Notes: generated by a model not told the origin, from the sequence alone. Shown: positions 9,280 through 18,079, numbered from the stretch's first letter. The stretch is 64,000 bases of DNA from Blastococcus sp. TF02A-26 (GCF_003319125.1 NZ_QOHG01000006.1:124001-188000); one strand, 5' to 3'. Program-made: numbers and translations.

Positions 9280-10461
9280 ATGCGCGCAGTGACCTGGCAC
9301 GGCCGAGCCGACGTCCGGGTGGACACCGTCCCCGACCCGACGATCCAGGAGCAGACCGACGTCGTCATCGAGGTGACGTCCAGCGGCATCTGCGGCTCGG
9401 ATCTGCACCTCATCGAGGTCATGGCGCCGTTCATGAGCGTCGGCGACGTCATGGGCCACGAGCCCATGGGCATCGTCCGCGAGGTCGGCAGGGACGTGAC
9501 CGCCGTGAAGCCCGGGGACCGGGTGGTCGTCCCCTTCAACATCTCGTGCGGCACCTGCTGGATGTGCTCGCAGGGCCTGCAGTCCCAGTGCGAGACGACC
9601 CAGAACCGCGACCAGGGCTTCGGCGCCTCGCTGTTCGGCTACACCAAGCTCTACGGGCAGGTCCCCGGCGGGCAGGCCGAGTACCTCCGGGTGCCCTTCG
9701 GCAACACGCTGCCGATCAAGGTGCCCGAGGGCCTGCCCGACGACCGCTGGGTCTACCTCTCCGACGTCCTCCCGACCGCGTGGCAGGCCGTGCAGTACGC
9801 CGCGGTGCCGCCGGGCGGGACGCTGCTGGTGCTCGGGCTCGGGCCGATCGGTGACATGTGCACCCGCATCGCCCGCCACCTCGGCATCGAGAAGGTCTAC
9901 GCCTCCGACGTCGTCCCCGAGCGGATCGCGCGGGCGACGGCGCGCGGCACGAACGTCATCCGCTCCACCGACCAGGCCGAGGTGCTGCAGGCCATCCAGG
10001 ACGCGACCGACGGCCGCGGCGCCGACGCGGTGATCGACGCGGTCGGCATGGAGGCGCACGGATCGCCGCTGGCCTCGCTCGCCCAGAAGGCGACCGCGAT
10101 CGTGCCGGACGCGATCATGGAGAAGGTCATGCAGGTCGCCGGGGTGGACCGGCTGGCCGCGCTGAACACCGCGATCGAGACGGTCCGTCGCGGCGGCACG
10201 ATCTCGCTGTCGGGCGTCTACGGCGGGGCGACCGACCCGCTGCCGCTCATGCGGATGTTCGACAAGCAGATCCAGCTGCGCATGGGCCAGGCCAACGTGT
10301 GGCGCTGGGTGCCCGACATCCTGCCGATCCTCGCCGAAGGCGACCCGCTGGGCGTGGACGACTTCGCCACGCACCACGTCCCGCTCGAGCAGGCGCCCGA
10401 GGCCTACATGAACTTCCGGGAGAAGAAGGACGGCGCGGTGAAGGTGCTTCTCACCCCGTGA
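9280..10461 (+). CDS. Zinc-dependent alcohol/formaldehyde dehydrogenase (MDR family)
   Basis: A 393-residue medium-chain dehydrogenase. Catalytic zinc ligands C38, H60 and E61 and the structural-zinc cysteines C90, C93, C96 and C104 are present. A Rossmann GLGPIGDM motif follows near residue 187. The family uses NAD(P) to oxidise alcohols or formaldehyde-type hemiacetals; length and layout resemble glutathione-independent formaldehyde dehydrogenase-like proteins. The substrate cannot be deduced. A terminator-like hairpin follows directly, so it is probably monocistronic. Confidence 0.85.
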   Translation: MRAVTWHGRADVRVDTVPDPTIQEQTDVVIEVTSSGICGSDLHLIEVMAPFMSVGDVMGHEPMGIVREVGRDVTAVKPGDRVVVPFNISCGTCWMCSQGLQSQCETTQNRDQGFGASLFGYTKLYGQVPGGQAEYLRVPFGNTLPIKVPEGLPDDRWVYLSDVLPTAWQAVQYAAVPPGGTLLVLGLGPIGDMCTRIARHLGIEKVYASDVVPERIARATARGTNVIRSTDQAEVLQAIQDATDGRGADAVIDAVGMEAHGSPLASLAQKATAIVPDAIMEKVMQVAGVDRLAALNTAIETVRRGGTISLSGVYGGATDPLPLMRMFDKQIQLRMGQANVWRWVPDILPILAEGDPLGVDDFATHHVPLEQAPEAYMNFREKKDGAVKVLLTP

Positions 10462-10467
10462 GCCCCG

Positions 10468-10504
10468 GTCCGGCCGGGACCCCGTCACGGGTTCCCGGCC
10501 GGAC
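10468..10504. terminator. Terminator after the dehydrogenase
   Basis: GTCCGGCCGGGA (10468-10479) pairs perfectly with TCCCGGCCGGAC (10493-10504). The loop holds a small nested CCCGTCACGGG stem. Confidence 0.7.
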
Positions 10505-10542
10505 TCCGCGCATGCGAGCGGCCGTGCGGGTAGGAGCCCGGC

Positions 10543-11430
10543 ATGACGATCGACGCGACGCGCTCGGGCCAGTTCCCCCTCGGCGACCGGCCGGTGAACA
10601 GGATCGGGTACGGCGCCATGCAGCTGGCCGGCCCGCACGTGATGGGCCCGCCCGCCGACCGCGCCGCCGCGGTCGCCGTGCTGCGCCGCGCCGTCGAGCT
10701 GGGCGTCGACCACGTCGACACCAGCGACTACTACGGCCCGCACGTCACCAACGAGATCCTCCGCGAGGCGCTGCACCCCTACGACGGGCTGACCGTCGTC
10801 ACCAAGGTGGGCGCCCGCCGCACCCCGGACGGGCAGTGGCCCGAGGCGCTGGCTCCCGACGAGCTGCGCTCCGCGGTGCACGACAACCTGCGCAACCTCG
10901 GTGTCGACGTGCTGGACGTGGTGAACCTGCGGATGCCCGGCTACGAGGCGCCGGTCGAGCGGTCACTGGCCGAGCCGTTCGAGACCCTCGCGGAGCTCCA
11001 GCAGCAGGGCCTGATCCGGCACCTCGGCGTCAGCAACGTGACCCCGCAGATGTTCGCCGAGGCCCGCGCCATCGCCCCGGTCGTGCAGGTGCAGAACCAC
11101 TACAACCTCGTCCACCGCGACGACGACCCGCTGGTCGACGCCCTGGCGCGGGAGGGCATCGCGTTCGTGCCCTTCTTCCCGCTGGGCGGCTTCACCCCGA
11201 TCCAGTCCGCCGCGCTCGACACGGTGGCGCGGCGCCTGGAGACGACGCCGATGCAGGTCGCGCTGGCCTGGCTGCTGGCGCGCAGCCCCAACATCCTGCT
11301 GATCCCCGGCACGTCGTCGGTCGCGCACCTGGAGGAGAACCTCCAGGCCGGCGCGCGGGTGCTCGGCCCGCTGGAGATGCAGGAGCTCGACCGGATCGGC
11401 GGCACGGGCGAGCCCGACGTCGACCTCTAG
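10543..11430 (+). CDS. Aldo/keto reductase family oxidoreductase
   Basis: A 295-residue TIM-barrel NADPH-dependent reductase. It has the conserved GYGAMQL strand, the DTSDYYG catalytic Asp/Tyr region, TKVGARR for the catalytic lysine, and a C-terminal cofactor segment IPGTSSVAHLEENL. The substrate is unknown. It faces the TetR gene across a long inverted repeat. Confidence 0.87.
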   Translation: MTIDATRSGQFPLGDRPVNRIGYGAMQLAGPHVMGPPADRAAAVAVLRRAVELGVDHVDTSDYYGPHVTNEILREALHPYDGLTVVTKVGARRTPDGQWPEALAPDELRSAVHDNLRNLGVDVLDVVNLRMPGYEAPVERSLAEPFETLAELQQQGLIRHLGVSNVTPQMFAEARAIAPVVQVQNHYNLVHRDDDPLVDALAREGIAFVPFFPLGGFTPIQSAALDTVARRLETTPMQVALAWLLARSPNILLIPGTSSVAHLEENLQAGARVLGPLEMQELDRIGGTGEPDVDL

Positions 11431-11437
11431 CCCCCGA

Positions 11438-11497
11438 GGCATGGGTACCGATACCCCCGTCGTCGAGGCCGTGGGCACCGGTATGGGTACCCATGCC
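11438..11497. repeat. Long inverted repeat between convergent genes
   Basis: The left arm 11438-11455 and right arm 11480-11497 are inverted copies, 17 of 18 positions matching, around a 24-nt spacer. Each arm contains a small self-palindrome around GGGTACC; the right arm has a perfect 12-bp ATGGGTACCCAT. It lies between the stops of a plus and a minus gene, so a bidirectional terminator is the simplest reading. Confidence 0.6.
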
Positions 11498-11519
11498 CCG
11501 AAGGAGGCCGGCTCCGGCG

Positions 11520-12119
11520 TCAGGGGACGACGGCGTGGCGGGAGACCAGCCAGTCGACCGCCGAGCCGAGCGTGGCGCGGGTGGCCGCGGTGTCCCGGTC
11601 GACCAGCCAGGTCGTCGTCGCACCGTCCACGACCGTGACCAGCAGCCGGGCGGGCTCGGCGAGCGGTCCGCGCCAGACCGCCCCGGTCAGCCAGGCGGCC
11701 CGCTCCAGCAGCTGCCCGGCCGCGGCGGTGTAGGCGCGGTACTGCTCGCGGGCGACCGGCCGCAGCGCAGGGTCGCGGACCGCGTGCAGGGTCAGCTCCA
11801 GCATCAGCTGCTCGGCGCCGGGATCGGCCTCGAGGTGGGCGAGGTAGCCGTCGGCCGCGCCGCGCAGGCAGCCGGCGAGCCCGTCCCCGGGGTCCATGCC
11901 CGCGGACGCGGCGGCGAGCTCGCGGCCCACCACCCGGCGCACCAGCTCGGCCAGCAGCTCGTCGCGGGAGGCGAAGGCGTAGTGGAAGCTCGCCAGCGAC
12001 ATCCCGGCCTCGGCGACGACGGCGCGGGTGGTGCCGGCGGCGAGCCCGTCGCGGCGCATCACCCGCAGCGCGGCCTGCACCAGCGCCTCCCGCCGCTCGA
12101 CCACCGCCAGCCGGGGCAC
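11520..12119 (-). CDS. TetR-family transcriptional regulator
   Basis: 199 residues from GTG 12119, one base after the stop of the upstream oxidase gene, so the two are co-transcribed. The N-terminal helix-turn-helix (about residues 12-55, with GTTRAVVAEAGMSLASFHYAFASR) is typical of TetR. The variable helical C-terminal domain would bind an unknown ligand. It probably controls the linked flavin oxidase. Confidence 0.85.
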   Translation of the reverse strand: MPRLAVVERREALVQAALRVMRRDGLAAGTTRAVVAEAGMSLASFHYAFASRDELLAELVRRVVGRELAAASAGMDPGDGLAGCLRGAADGYLAHLEADPGAEQLMLELTLHAVRDPALRPVAREQYRAYTAAAGQLLERAAWLTGAVWRGPLAEPARLLVTVVDGATTTWLVDRDTAATRATLGSAVDWLVSRHAVVP

Positions 12120-12120
12120 G

Positions 12121-13422
12121 TCAGGCCGTCCCGAGCACGTGGTCCAGGTACGCGTTGCGCAGCACCCCGGCCGGATCGAAGCGGTCGCGCAGCGCGGTGA
12201 ACTCGCCGAACCGCGGGTACCGACCGGCCAGCGCCGCCGCGTCGAGGGAGTGCAGCTTCCCCCAGTGCGGCCGGCCGCCGGCCGCCCCCGCGATCGCCTC
12301 GAAGGTGGCGAAGTACTCCCCCGGCTCGCTGCGGGCCGGCACGTGGACGGCGACGTAGGCGGTGTCGCGGCCGTACGCCGTCGACAGCGGGACGTCGTCG
12401 GCGGCGGCCACGCGCACCTCGACCGGGAAGGGCACCCGCCAGTCGCTCGCATCGACCGCCCGGCGCAGCTCGGCCAGCACCGCGGGCGCCGCCTCCCGCG
12501 GCAGCGCGTACTCCATCTCGCGGAACCGCACCCGGCGCCGGGAGACGAACACCCGGTGCGCGACGTCGGTGTAGGTCCGGGCGCCCAGCGCTCCGGCGGA
12601 GAACCGGGCCAGTGGCGCGACCAGCGCGGGCACCCGGCGGCCGGCGGCGACGACCGCCGCGAACCCCCCGTTGGCGAGCACCTCGTCGTCCCACCAGCGC
12701 CGCAGCCGCGGCAGCGGGTCGAGCTCCGCCAGCGGCACCCGGGTGTTGCGCTTGGTCAGGCAGCGGTCGGTGTGCGGGAACCAGTAGAACTCGACGTGAT
12801 CGGTGGCGGTCATGGACTCCGCGAAGCCGTCGAGCAGCTCGCCGAGCCCGGCCGAGCCCTCCTCGGCCCGGAGCGCGAACGCCGGCACGGCCTGCAGCGT
12901 CACGGTGTCGAGCACGCCGAGCGCGCCGAGGGAGATCCGGGCGGCGGAGAAGAGGTCCGGGCGCTCCCCGGCCGAGCAGCGCAGCACCTCGCCGGCGGCG
13001 GTCACCAGCTGGAGGCCGCGCAGCTGCGTCGCCAGGCCGCCGAAGGCTGCGCCGGTGCCGTGGGTGCCGGTGGACAGCGCCCCGGCGACGGTCTGCCGGT
13101 CGACGTCGCCCAGGTTGGTCAGCGCCCAGCCGCGAGCCGCCAGCTGGGCGTTCAGCCGGTGCAGCGGCATCCCGGCCTGGACGGTGACCAGGCCGGTGGG
13201 GCCGACGTCGAGCAGCTGCGCGTGGCGGTCCAGGGCGAGCGCGAGGTCCTCGGGCCGGCCGACGGCGGTGAACGAGTGGCCGCTGCCGAGCGGCCGCACC
13301 CGCCGGCCCGCGGCGGCGGCGGTCGCCAGCGCCGCCGCGAGCTCCCCGGTGCCCGCCGGGTGCAGCACGGTCACGCCGTCGGCCGACTGGTTGCCCGCCC
13401 AGTTGCGCCAGCTCGAGGTCAC
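12121..13422 (-). CDS. FAD-linked D-arabinono-1,4-lactone oxidase-type enzyme
   Basis: 433 residues from GTG 13422. The FAD-binding PCMH domain shows PLGSGHSF near residue 46 and a later GTHGTG motif. The C-terminal ALO domain ends in the HWGKLH segment that carries the active-site histidine. The family includes gulonolactone, arabinonolactone, alditol and xylitol oxidases, which pass electrons to O2 or a carrier. The HSF tripeptide, where eukaryotic enzymes often attach FAD to His, is conserved. Substrate is unknown. It shares an operon with the TetR gene. Confidence 0.83.
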   Translation of the reverse strand: MTSSWRNWAGNQSADGVTVLHPAGTGELAAALATAAAAGRRVRPLGSGHSFTAVGRPEDLALALDRHAQLLDVGPTGLVTVQAGMPLHRLNAQLAARGWALTNLGDVDRQTVAGALSTGTHGTGAAFGGLATQLRGLQLVTAAGEVLRCSAGERPDLFSAARISLGALGVLDTVTLQAVPAFALRAEEGSAGLGELLDGFAESMTATDHVEFYWFPHTDRCLTKRNTRVPLAELDPLPRLRRWWDDEVLANGGFAAVVAAGRRVPALVAPLARFSAGALGARTYTDVAHRVFVSRRRVRFREMEYALPREAAPAVLAELRRAVDASDWRVPFPVEVRVAAADDVPLSTAYGRDTAYVAVHVPARSEPGEYFATFEAIAGAAGGRPHWGKLHSLDAAALAGRYPRFGEFTALRDRFDPAGVLRNAYLDHVLGTA

Positions 13423-13482
13423 GGCCCGGACCCTAGTGGGACTCTTGACCCACTTCGTCGCGGCGCACCATGCTCCTGCCCC

Positions 13483-14694
13483 GTGACCGACGACGGCAGC
13501 GCCCGGGCCCGGCTGGACGCGGCGACCGCGGACCTCGACCCGCCACTGGCCGTCCTCGACCTCGACGCGCTCGACGCGAACGCCGCCGACCTGGAGCGAC
13601 GGGCCGGCGGTCGGCCGATCCGGGTGGCGAGCAAGTCGGTGCGCAGCCGGCCGGTGCTGCGGCGGGTGCTCGCCCGTCCCGGCTTCTCGGGCGTGCTCGC
13701 CTACACCCTCGCCGAGGCGCTGTGGCTGGCCGGCGGGGACGACCCGGTCAGCGACGACGTGGTCGTCGGCTACCCGACGGCCGACCGGACGGCGCTGCGG
13801 GCGCTGACCGGCGCCCCGGCCCTCGCCGCCCGGGTGACGCTGATGGTCGACTCCCCCGACCACCTCGACCTGGTCGACGCCGTCGCCGCCCCCGGGGCTC
13901 GTCCGGTCGTGCGGATCTGCCTGGACCTCGACGCGTCGCTGCGGGCCGCCGGCGGGCGGGTGCACGTCGGCGTCCGCCGCTCGCCGGTGCACACGCCGGA
14001 GCAGGCGGCCGGACTGGCACGCGCCGTGACGGGGCGGCCGGGGTTCCGGCTGGTCGGCCTGATGGCCTACGAGGCGCAGGTGGCCGGCGTCCAGAGCGCG
14101 CCGCCGGGGCGGCCCCTGCGCGGTCTGGCGGTCCGCGGGATGCAGGCGCTGTCCGTGCGCGAGCTCGCCGGGCGCCGGGCAGCAGCGGCCGCCGCCGTCC
14201 GCGCGGTCGCCGACCTGGAGTTCGTCAACGGCGGGGGCACCGGGAGCCTGGAGACGACGGCCGCCGACCCCTCGGTCACCGAGCTGGCCGCCGGGTCGGG
14301 GCTCTACTCCCCCACGCTCTTCGACGGCTACCGCGCCTTCCGCGGCCGCCCCGCCGTCCTCTTCGCCCTCCCGGTGACCCGCCGGCCGGCGCCCGGCACG
14401 GTCACCGTGGCCGGGGGCGGGTGGATCGCCTCGGGCCCGGCCGGCGCCGACCGGCTGCCGACCCCGGTCCACCCGGCCGGGCTCCGGATGGTCGGTACCG
14501 AGGGGGCCGGCGAGGTGCAGACACCCCTGCGCGGCGCGGCGGCCGACGGGCTGCGGGTGGGCGACCGGGTGTGGTTCCGGCACGCCAAGGCCGGTGAGGT
14601 CGCCGAGCACGTGCCGGTGCTCCACACGCTGGCCGGCGACCGGCTGACCGGCGCGTTCCCCACCTACCGGGGTGAGGGCCGGTCGTTCGGCTGA
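13483..14694 (+). CDS. Alanine-racemase-fold PLP enzyme (D-threonine aldolase/D-serine dehydratase-like)
   Basis: 403 residues from GTG 13483. The N-terminal PLP barrel begins with PPLAVLDLDALDAN, and the Schiff-base lysine lies in RVASKSVRS (near residue 51). A glycine-rich phosphate-binding loop, NGGGTGS, follows near residue 248. The C-terminal beta domain carries WFRHAKAGE, the segment that contributes metal ligands in D-serine dehydratase and D-threonine aldolase. The reaction could be deamination or aldol cleavage of a D-amino acid. Confidence 0.75.
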   Translation: MTDDGSARARLDAATADLDPPLAVLDLDALDANAADLERRAGGRPIRVASKSVRSRPVLRRVLARPGFSGVLAYTLAEALWLAGGDDPVSDDVVVGYPTADRTALRALTGAPALAARVTLMVDSPDHLDLVDAVAAPGARPVVRICLDLDASLRAAGGRVHVGVRRSPVHTPEQAAGLARAVTGRPGFRLVGLMAYEAQVAGVQSAPPGRPLRGLAVRGMQALSVRELAGRRAAAAAAVRAVADLEFVNGGGTGSLETTAADPSVTELAAGSGLYSPTLFDGYRAFRGRPAVLFALPVTRRPAPGTVTVAGGGWIASGPAGADRLPTPVHPAGLRMVGTEGAGEVQTPLRGAAADGLRVGDRVWFRHAKAGEVAEHVPVLHTLAGDRLTGAFPTYRGEGRSFG

Positions 14695-14720
14695 CCGCCC
14701 CGGGAGCCGCGCGTGCCACG

Positions 14721-15119
14721 ATGGAGGACGTGACCCGTCCGACTCCCCAGCGTGACGCCATCCGGCTGCTCTTCGACGACCTCGAGGGGTTCCACAGCGC
14801 GCAGGACGTCTACGCCAAGCTGCGGGCAGCCGGCGGCAAGGTCGGCCTGTCGACCGTCTACCGCGCGGTGCAGTCGCTGGCCGACGACGGCGAGCTCGAC
14901 TCGATCCGCACCGACAGCGGCGAGGCGCTCTACCGCCGCTGCAGCAGCCGGCACCACCACCATCTGGTCTGCCGGTCCTGCGGCCGGACCGTCGAGGTCG
15001 AGGGCCCGGCCGTCGAGCGCTGGGCCGACGAGGTCGCGCGCGAGCACGGCTTCGCCGACGTCAGCCACACCCTGGAGATCTTCGGCACCTGCGCCGCCTG
15101 CCGGGCCGCCGCGAACTGA
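14721..15119 (+). CDS. zur: Zinc uptake regulator, Fur family (Zur)
   Basis: 132 residues from ATG 14721; GTG 14730 (VTRPTPQRD) is an alternative. It has an N-terminal winged helix (STVYRAVQSL recognition helix), then a metal-binding dimerisation domain with SSRHHHHLVC, CRSC and a C-terminal CAAC pair that hold structural zinc. Zur represses zinc-uptake and alternative ribosomal protein genes when zinc is plentiful. The Fur family also senses Fe, Mn or Ni. The zinc call comes from the C-minus ribosomal proteins and Azt/Znu genes around it. No palindrome was seen in front of its own gene. Confidence 0.88.
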   Translation: MEDVTRPTPQRDAIRLLFDDLEGFHSAQDVYAKLRAAGGKVGLSTVYRAVQSLADDGELDSIRTDSGEALYRRCSSRHHHHLVCRSCGRTVEVEGPAVERWADEVAREHGFADVSHTLEIFGTCAACRAAAN

Positions 15120-15122
15120 GGC

Positions 15123-15506
15123 TCACGCCGGTCGCAGGACCGGCGGCGGGCCGACCCCCGCGACGGCGTCCGAGAGGTCGGCGGGCACGTCGCGGAGAGG
15201 ATCGGTGATCGGGCCCGGTCCGGTCACCCACCGCAGGAGCGCAGCGCTCCTCCCGGGCGCCTCCACCCCTGACAGCCACAGCGCCGGCGACACCGCTCCG
15301 CTGCCGGGGGCGCGGTGCGCCACGCCGGCGAGCGCGCCGAGCGAGCAGCGCCCGAGGCAGCCCGACGTGACGAGGACGGCGCCGCGGGTCGCCCCGACCG
15401 CGACGGAGATCGCCGCCGTCCCCGCCCCGCCGTCGGCCAGCCGGTGCAGCGCGGCGCACCGGTGGCCCTGGCACAGCACGACGAGCGGGCCGCCGGGGTC
15501 CGCCAC
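15123..15506 (-). CDS. Thioredoxin-fold (2Fe-2S) ferredoxin-like protein
   Basis: 127 residues; the last gene of the minus-strand set COG0523 - L31B - this gene, 3 bp after the L31B stop. Cysteines lie in CQGHRC near the N-terminus and in SGCLGRC about 40 residues later. The C-x3-C of the latter is the usual second half of the thioredoxin-like (2Fe-2S) ferredoxin site. The first pair is spaced C-x4-C, not the usual longer gap, so cluster binding is uncertain. Its operon position implies induction in zinc starvation. Function is unknown. Confidence 0.6.
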   Translation of the reverse strand: MADPGGPLVVLCQGHRCAALHRLADGGAGTAAISVAVGATRGAVLVTSGCLGRCSLGALAGVAHRAPGSGAVSPALWLSGVEAPGRSAALLRWVTGPGPITDPLRDVPADLSDAVAGVGPPPVLRPA

Positions 15507-15509
15507 GGG

Positions 15510-15773
15510 TCAGCCCGCCCGGCCGGGCCGGGTGCGCCGGCCGTAGCGCTGCTCGAAGCGCTCCACGCGGCCGGCGGTGTCGAGCACCCGCTGGTCGCCG
15601 GTCCAGAAGGGGTGCGAGGCGGCGGAGATGTCGACGACGGCCAGCGGCAGGGTCTCCCCGTCGAGCTCGATCGTCTGCGTCGTGGGGATGGTCGACCGCA
15701 TGCGGTACGTGGTGCCGGTGGCCGCGTCGCGGAAGACGACGGTGCGGTACTCGGGGTGGATGCCGGATCGCAT
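15510..15773 (-). CDS. rpmE2: Ribosomal protein L31 type B (zinc-independent)
   Basis: 87 residues beginning [14 protein letters not shown] and containing [10 protein letters not shown], the signature of type B L31. The CxxC zinc ribbon of type A L31 is absent, so it can replace L31A on the large subunit when zinc is short. Its ATG overlaps the upstream COG0523 stop by one base (TGATG). Confidence 0.93.
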   Translation of the reverse strand: MRSGIHPEYRTVVFRDAATGTTYRMRSTIPTTQTIELDGETLPLAVVDISAASHPFWTGDQRVLDTAGRVERFEQRYGRRTRPGRAG

Positions 15774-17053
15774 CAGGGGTGCTCCTCTCGGGTGGTGGCG
15801 TGCGCGCCGTCCGCGTCCGCCGGGGTCGATGCCTCGCAGGGGTCGGCGTGCCAGTCGCCGAACGGGTCGGGCCAGCTCGACCAGACCTCCTGCCCGGCGG
15901 CGAGCTCCTCGTCGGTGAGCAGCGCGGCCTCCAGGGCGGCGGTCACGGCCATCGGCGGCTGCCGGTGGGTGAGGACGACGACGTCGACGTCCCGGTCGCC
16001 GTGGACGGGGTCCCAGCGCAGCGCGGCCGCGACCCGGCGCTCGGGGCTCACCCCGGCCCACAGCCCGGAGTCGTCGGGGTCGGCCGCCAGCCACGGGCCG
16101 GCGTCGCCGATCCGCAGGCCGCCGCCGGCGGACTCCAGCCACAGGGCGCGGTCGGGGCGGGTGGCCAGCCACAGCCGGCCGCGGCTGGTCACCACGCCGT
16201 CGAGGACGACGTCGAGGGCGTCGTGCAGCCGCTCGGGGTGGAACGGCCGGTACGCGGTCAGGTGCACCAGGCTGACGCCGGAGTCCTCCTCCAGTGGCGG
16301 CTCGCCGGCCAGGAGCGGGTCGTGCGCGCTGGGGACCCGGCCCCGGCGCGCGTCCGGGCCGACCGCGGCCAGCACCGCCTCGGGCCGGGTCAGCCAGCTG
16401 CCGAGGCCGGTCCGGGGCACTCCCGGGACCAGCCGGTCGAGCACGGCCTCCAGGCGGGCCACCTCCCAGCCGTCCCGCGGCCGGCCGGCCACGACCACCA
16501 CGTCCGCGCAGGTGACCTGGCCGACCGCCACCTGGGCGAGGGTCCGGTCGTCCTCCGCGGTGGCGGCCAGGCCGCGGTCGGCGAGTGCGTCGTCACCCGT
16601 CGCGTCGTCCAGCCAGCTGCCCGCCGCGAGCACCGCGATCACGGCCTCCACCCGGACGGAGTCGCCGGCGGTCTCCACGGCGTCGTCGTCGAGGGCCACC
16701 TCGTCCAGCGCCCAGCACAGGTGCTCGGGCTCCAGGGCGGGGTCCAGGTGCACGACGACCCGGGTCACGTCGAGCCGGCGGGCGAGGGTGCGCAGCAGCG
16801 GCAGCAGGTCCAGCCGGAGCGTGCAGCTCAGGCAGCCGTGGGCGAGCTCGAGCACCTCGCGGGCGACGACGGGCCCGTCGGGCCCGCGCTCGGTGATCGA
16901 CCGGACGACGACGCCCGCGGTGAGGTCCCGGACGTCGTGGTGGACGACGACCGTGCCGGGCGTCGAGGCGCCGAGGGCGTCGGCCGCCGCGCCGGTGAGG
17001 TCGCGGTCGAGGCCGCTCACGAGCAGGACGGGGGTGCGCTGGTCCGTCGTCAT
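15773..17053 (-). CDS. COG0523 (CobW/YjiA-like) protein with degenerate P-loop; possible Mrf-type factor
   Basis: 426 residues from ATG 17053. The overall layout is COG0523: N-terminal GTPase-like domain, a cysteine motif (GCLSC, C74/C77) and a C-terminal CobW-like domain. The normal G-x4-GKTT loop is replaced by GLDRDLTG at residues 14-21, without lysine, so GTP hydrolysis is doubtful. In mycobacteria a COG0523-type protein in the Zur-controlled C-minus ribosomal operon (Mrf) recruits the hibernation factor Mpy to ribosomes. Orthology here is inference. A Zur-box-like palindrome lies in the divergent promoter shared with rpmB2. Confidence 0.8.
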   Translation of the reverse strand: MTTDQRTPVLLVSGLDRDLTGAAADALGASTPGTVVVHHDVRDLTAGVVVRSITERGPDGPVVAREVLELAHGCLSCTLRLDLLPLLRTLARRLDVTRVVVHLDPALEPEHLCWALDEVALDDDAVETAGDSVRVEAVIAVLAAGSWLDDATGDDALADRGLAATAEDDRTLAQVAVGQVTCADVVVVAGRPRDGWEVARLEAVLDRLVPGVPRTGLGSWLTRPEAVLAAVGPDARRGRVPSAHDPLLAGEPPLEEDSGVSLVHLTAYRPFHPERLHDALDVVLDGVVTSRGRLWLATRPDRALWLESAGGGLRIGDAGPWLAADPDDSGLWAGVSPERRVAAALRWDPVHGDRDVDVVVLTHRQPPMAVTAALEAALLTDEELAAGQEVWSSWPDPFGDWHADPCEASTPADADGAHATTREEHP

Positions 17054-17068
17054 GACGCCACCATAGCT

Positions 17069-17088
17069 GGAATGGGAATCGTTCTCGT
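17069..17088. promoter_or_regulatory. Zur-box-like palindrome, COG0523/rpmB2 divergent promoter
   Basis: Contains GGGAATCGTTCTC, an imperfect palindrome around GAATCGTTC, matching the AT-rich core seen at the four other sites in this zinc island. It lies between the COG0523 start (17053, minus) and rpmB2 (17124, plus), so one site could repress both operons. Confidence 0.75.
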
Positions 17089-17123
17089 CTAGCGTGAGGC
17101 ATCCCGATCCCGAGGAGGACCCC

Positions 17124-17390
17124 ATGGCGACCTACTGCGAGGTGACCGGCCGCCGCCCCGGCTTCGGCCGGTCGGTGAGCCACTCGCACCGGCGCACCCC
17201 CCGCCGGTTCGACCCGAACCTGCAGCACAAGCGCTTCTACCTGCCCAGCGAGAACCGCTACGTACGGCTGACCGTCTCCGCCAAGGGCATCAGGACGATC
17301 GACGCGCAGGGCATCGAGGCCGTCGTCGGCCGGCTGCGGCGCACCGACCCCGCGGTGCGGCGCCGGCTCGGCGCGGGGCGGAGCTCCTGA
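17124..17390 (+). CDS. rpmB2: Ribosomal protein L28, zinc-independent paralogue
   Basis: 88 residues from ATG 17124 (GAGGAGG site upstream). Starts [15 protein letters not shown], an L28 with a single N-terminal cysteine in place of the CxxC zinc pair. A short basic C-terminal extension makes it about 10 residues longer than usual. It leads a four-gene set of ribosomal proteins with overlapping ends. Confidence 0.92.
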   Translation: MATYCEVTGRRPGFGRSVSHSHRRTPRRFDPNLQHKRFYLPSENRYVRLTVSAKGIRTIDAQGIEAVVGRLRRTDPAVRRRLGAGRSS

Positions 17391-17557
17391 TGGCCCGCGC
17401 GAACGACATCCGGCCCGTCGTCCGGCTGACGTCGACCGCCGGCACCGGCTACACGTACGTCACCCGCAAGAACCGGCGCAACGACCCGGACCGGCTCGTG
17501 CTGCGCAAGTACGACCCGCGGATCCGCCGGCACGTCGAGTTCCGGGAGGAGCGCTGA
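17390..17557 (+). CDS. rpmG2: Ribosomal protein L33, zinc-independent paralogue
   Basis: 55 residues, [20 protein letters not shown] to FREER. It has the L33 fold signature ([17 protein letters not shown]) but no cysteines, so it is a C-minus form. Its ATG overlaps the L28 stop (TGATG). Confidence 0.93.
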   Translation: MARANDIRPVVRLTSTAGTGYTYVTRKNRRNDPDRLVLRKYDPRIRRHVEFREER

Positions 17558-17558
17558 C

Positions 17559-17861
17559 ATGGCCAAGACCTCGAAGGTCGCCGCGGAGGCCCGCCGCCGG
17601 GCGGTGGTGGCCCGGTACGCCGAGCGGCGCGCCGCGCTGAGGGAGACGGCACGCAGGGCTCCGGCGGAGGACGAGCGCGCTGCTGCACGACTCGCCCTCC
17701 AGAGGCTGCCCCGCGACTCCAGCCCCACGCGGCTGCGCAACCGCGACGCCGTCGACGGCCGGCCGCGAGGGCACCTGCGGGACTTCGGGCTGTCCCGCGT
17801 CCGCTTCCGGGAGATGGCGCACCGCGGCGAGCTGCCCGGCATCCGGAAGGCGAGCTGGTGA
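17559..17861 (+). CDS. rpsN2: Ribosomal protein S14, long zinc-independent form
   Basis: 100 residues, the long S14 type with the C-terminal [18 protein letters not shown] signature and no zinc-ribbon cysteines. It starts 1 bp after the L33 stop. It would replace the 61-residue zinc-binding S14 on the small subunit under zinc shortage. Confidence 0.94.
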   Translation: MAKTSKVAAEARRRAVVARYAERRAALRETARRAPAEDERAAARLALQRLPRDSSPTRLRNRDAVDGRPRGHLRDFGLSRVRFREMAHRGELPGIRKASW

Positions 17862-18079
17862 GCGCGCCCCGCCGCGCCGCGCGCCGTCGCCGCCGCGAGC
17901 TGCCCGAGCCGTTCGTCTGGCACGACGTCGCGACGCTGCGCACGTTCCTGTCCGACCGCGGCAAGATCCGCTCCCGGCGGGTCACCGGGCTCTCGGTGCA
18001 GGAGCAGTCGCGGGTCGCCCGGGCGGTCAAGAGCGCACGGGAGATGGCCCTGCTGCCGTACCCCACGAGCCGCCGGTGA
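17858..18079 (+). CDS. rpsR2: Ribosomal protein S18 paralogue
   Basis: 73 residues from GTG 17858, overlapping the S14 stop by 4 bp. It has the S18 core ([17 protein letters not shown]) and no cysteines, consistent with a C-minus paralogue. It ends the ribosomal protein operon; a second Zur-like palindrome follows before the permease gene. Confidence 0.92.
   Translation: MSAPRRAARRRRRELPEPFVWHDVATLRTFLSDRGKIRSRRVTGLSVQEQSRVARAVKSAREMALLPYPTSRR

Noticed and set aside
9191-9292. Short frame TTG...LTSGQKALVGLSDDDYEELSACAQ just before the dehydrogenase
   Set aside because: It reads plausibly, but it needs a TTG start without a ribosome site and overlaps the dehydrogenase start by 13 bp. No support beyond composition.
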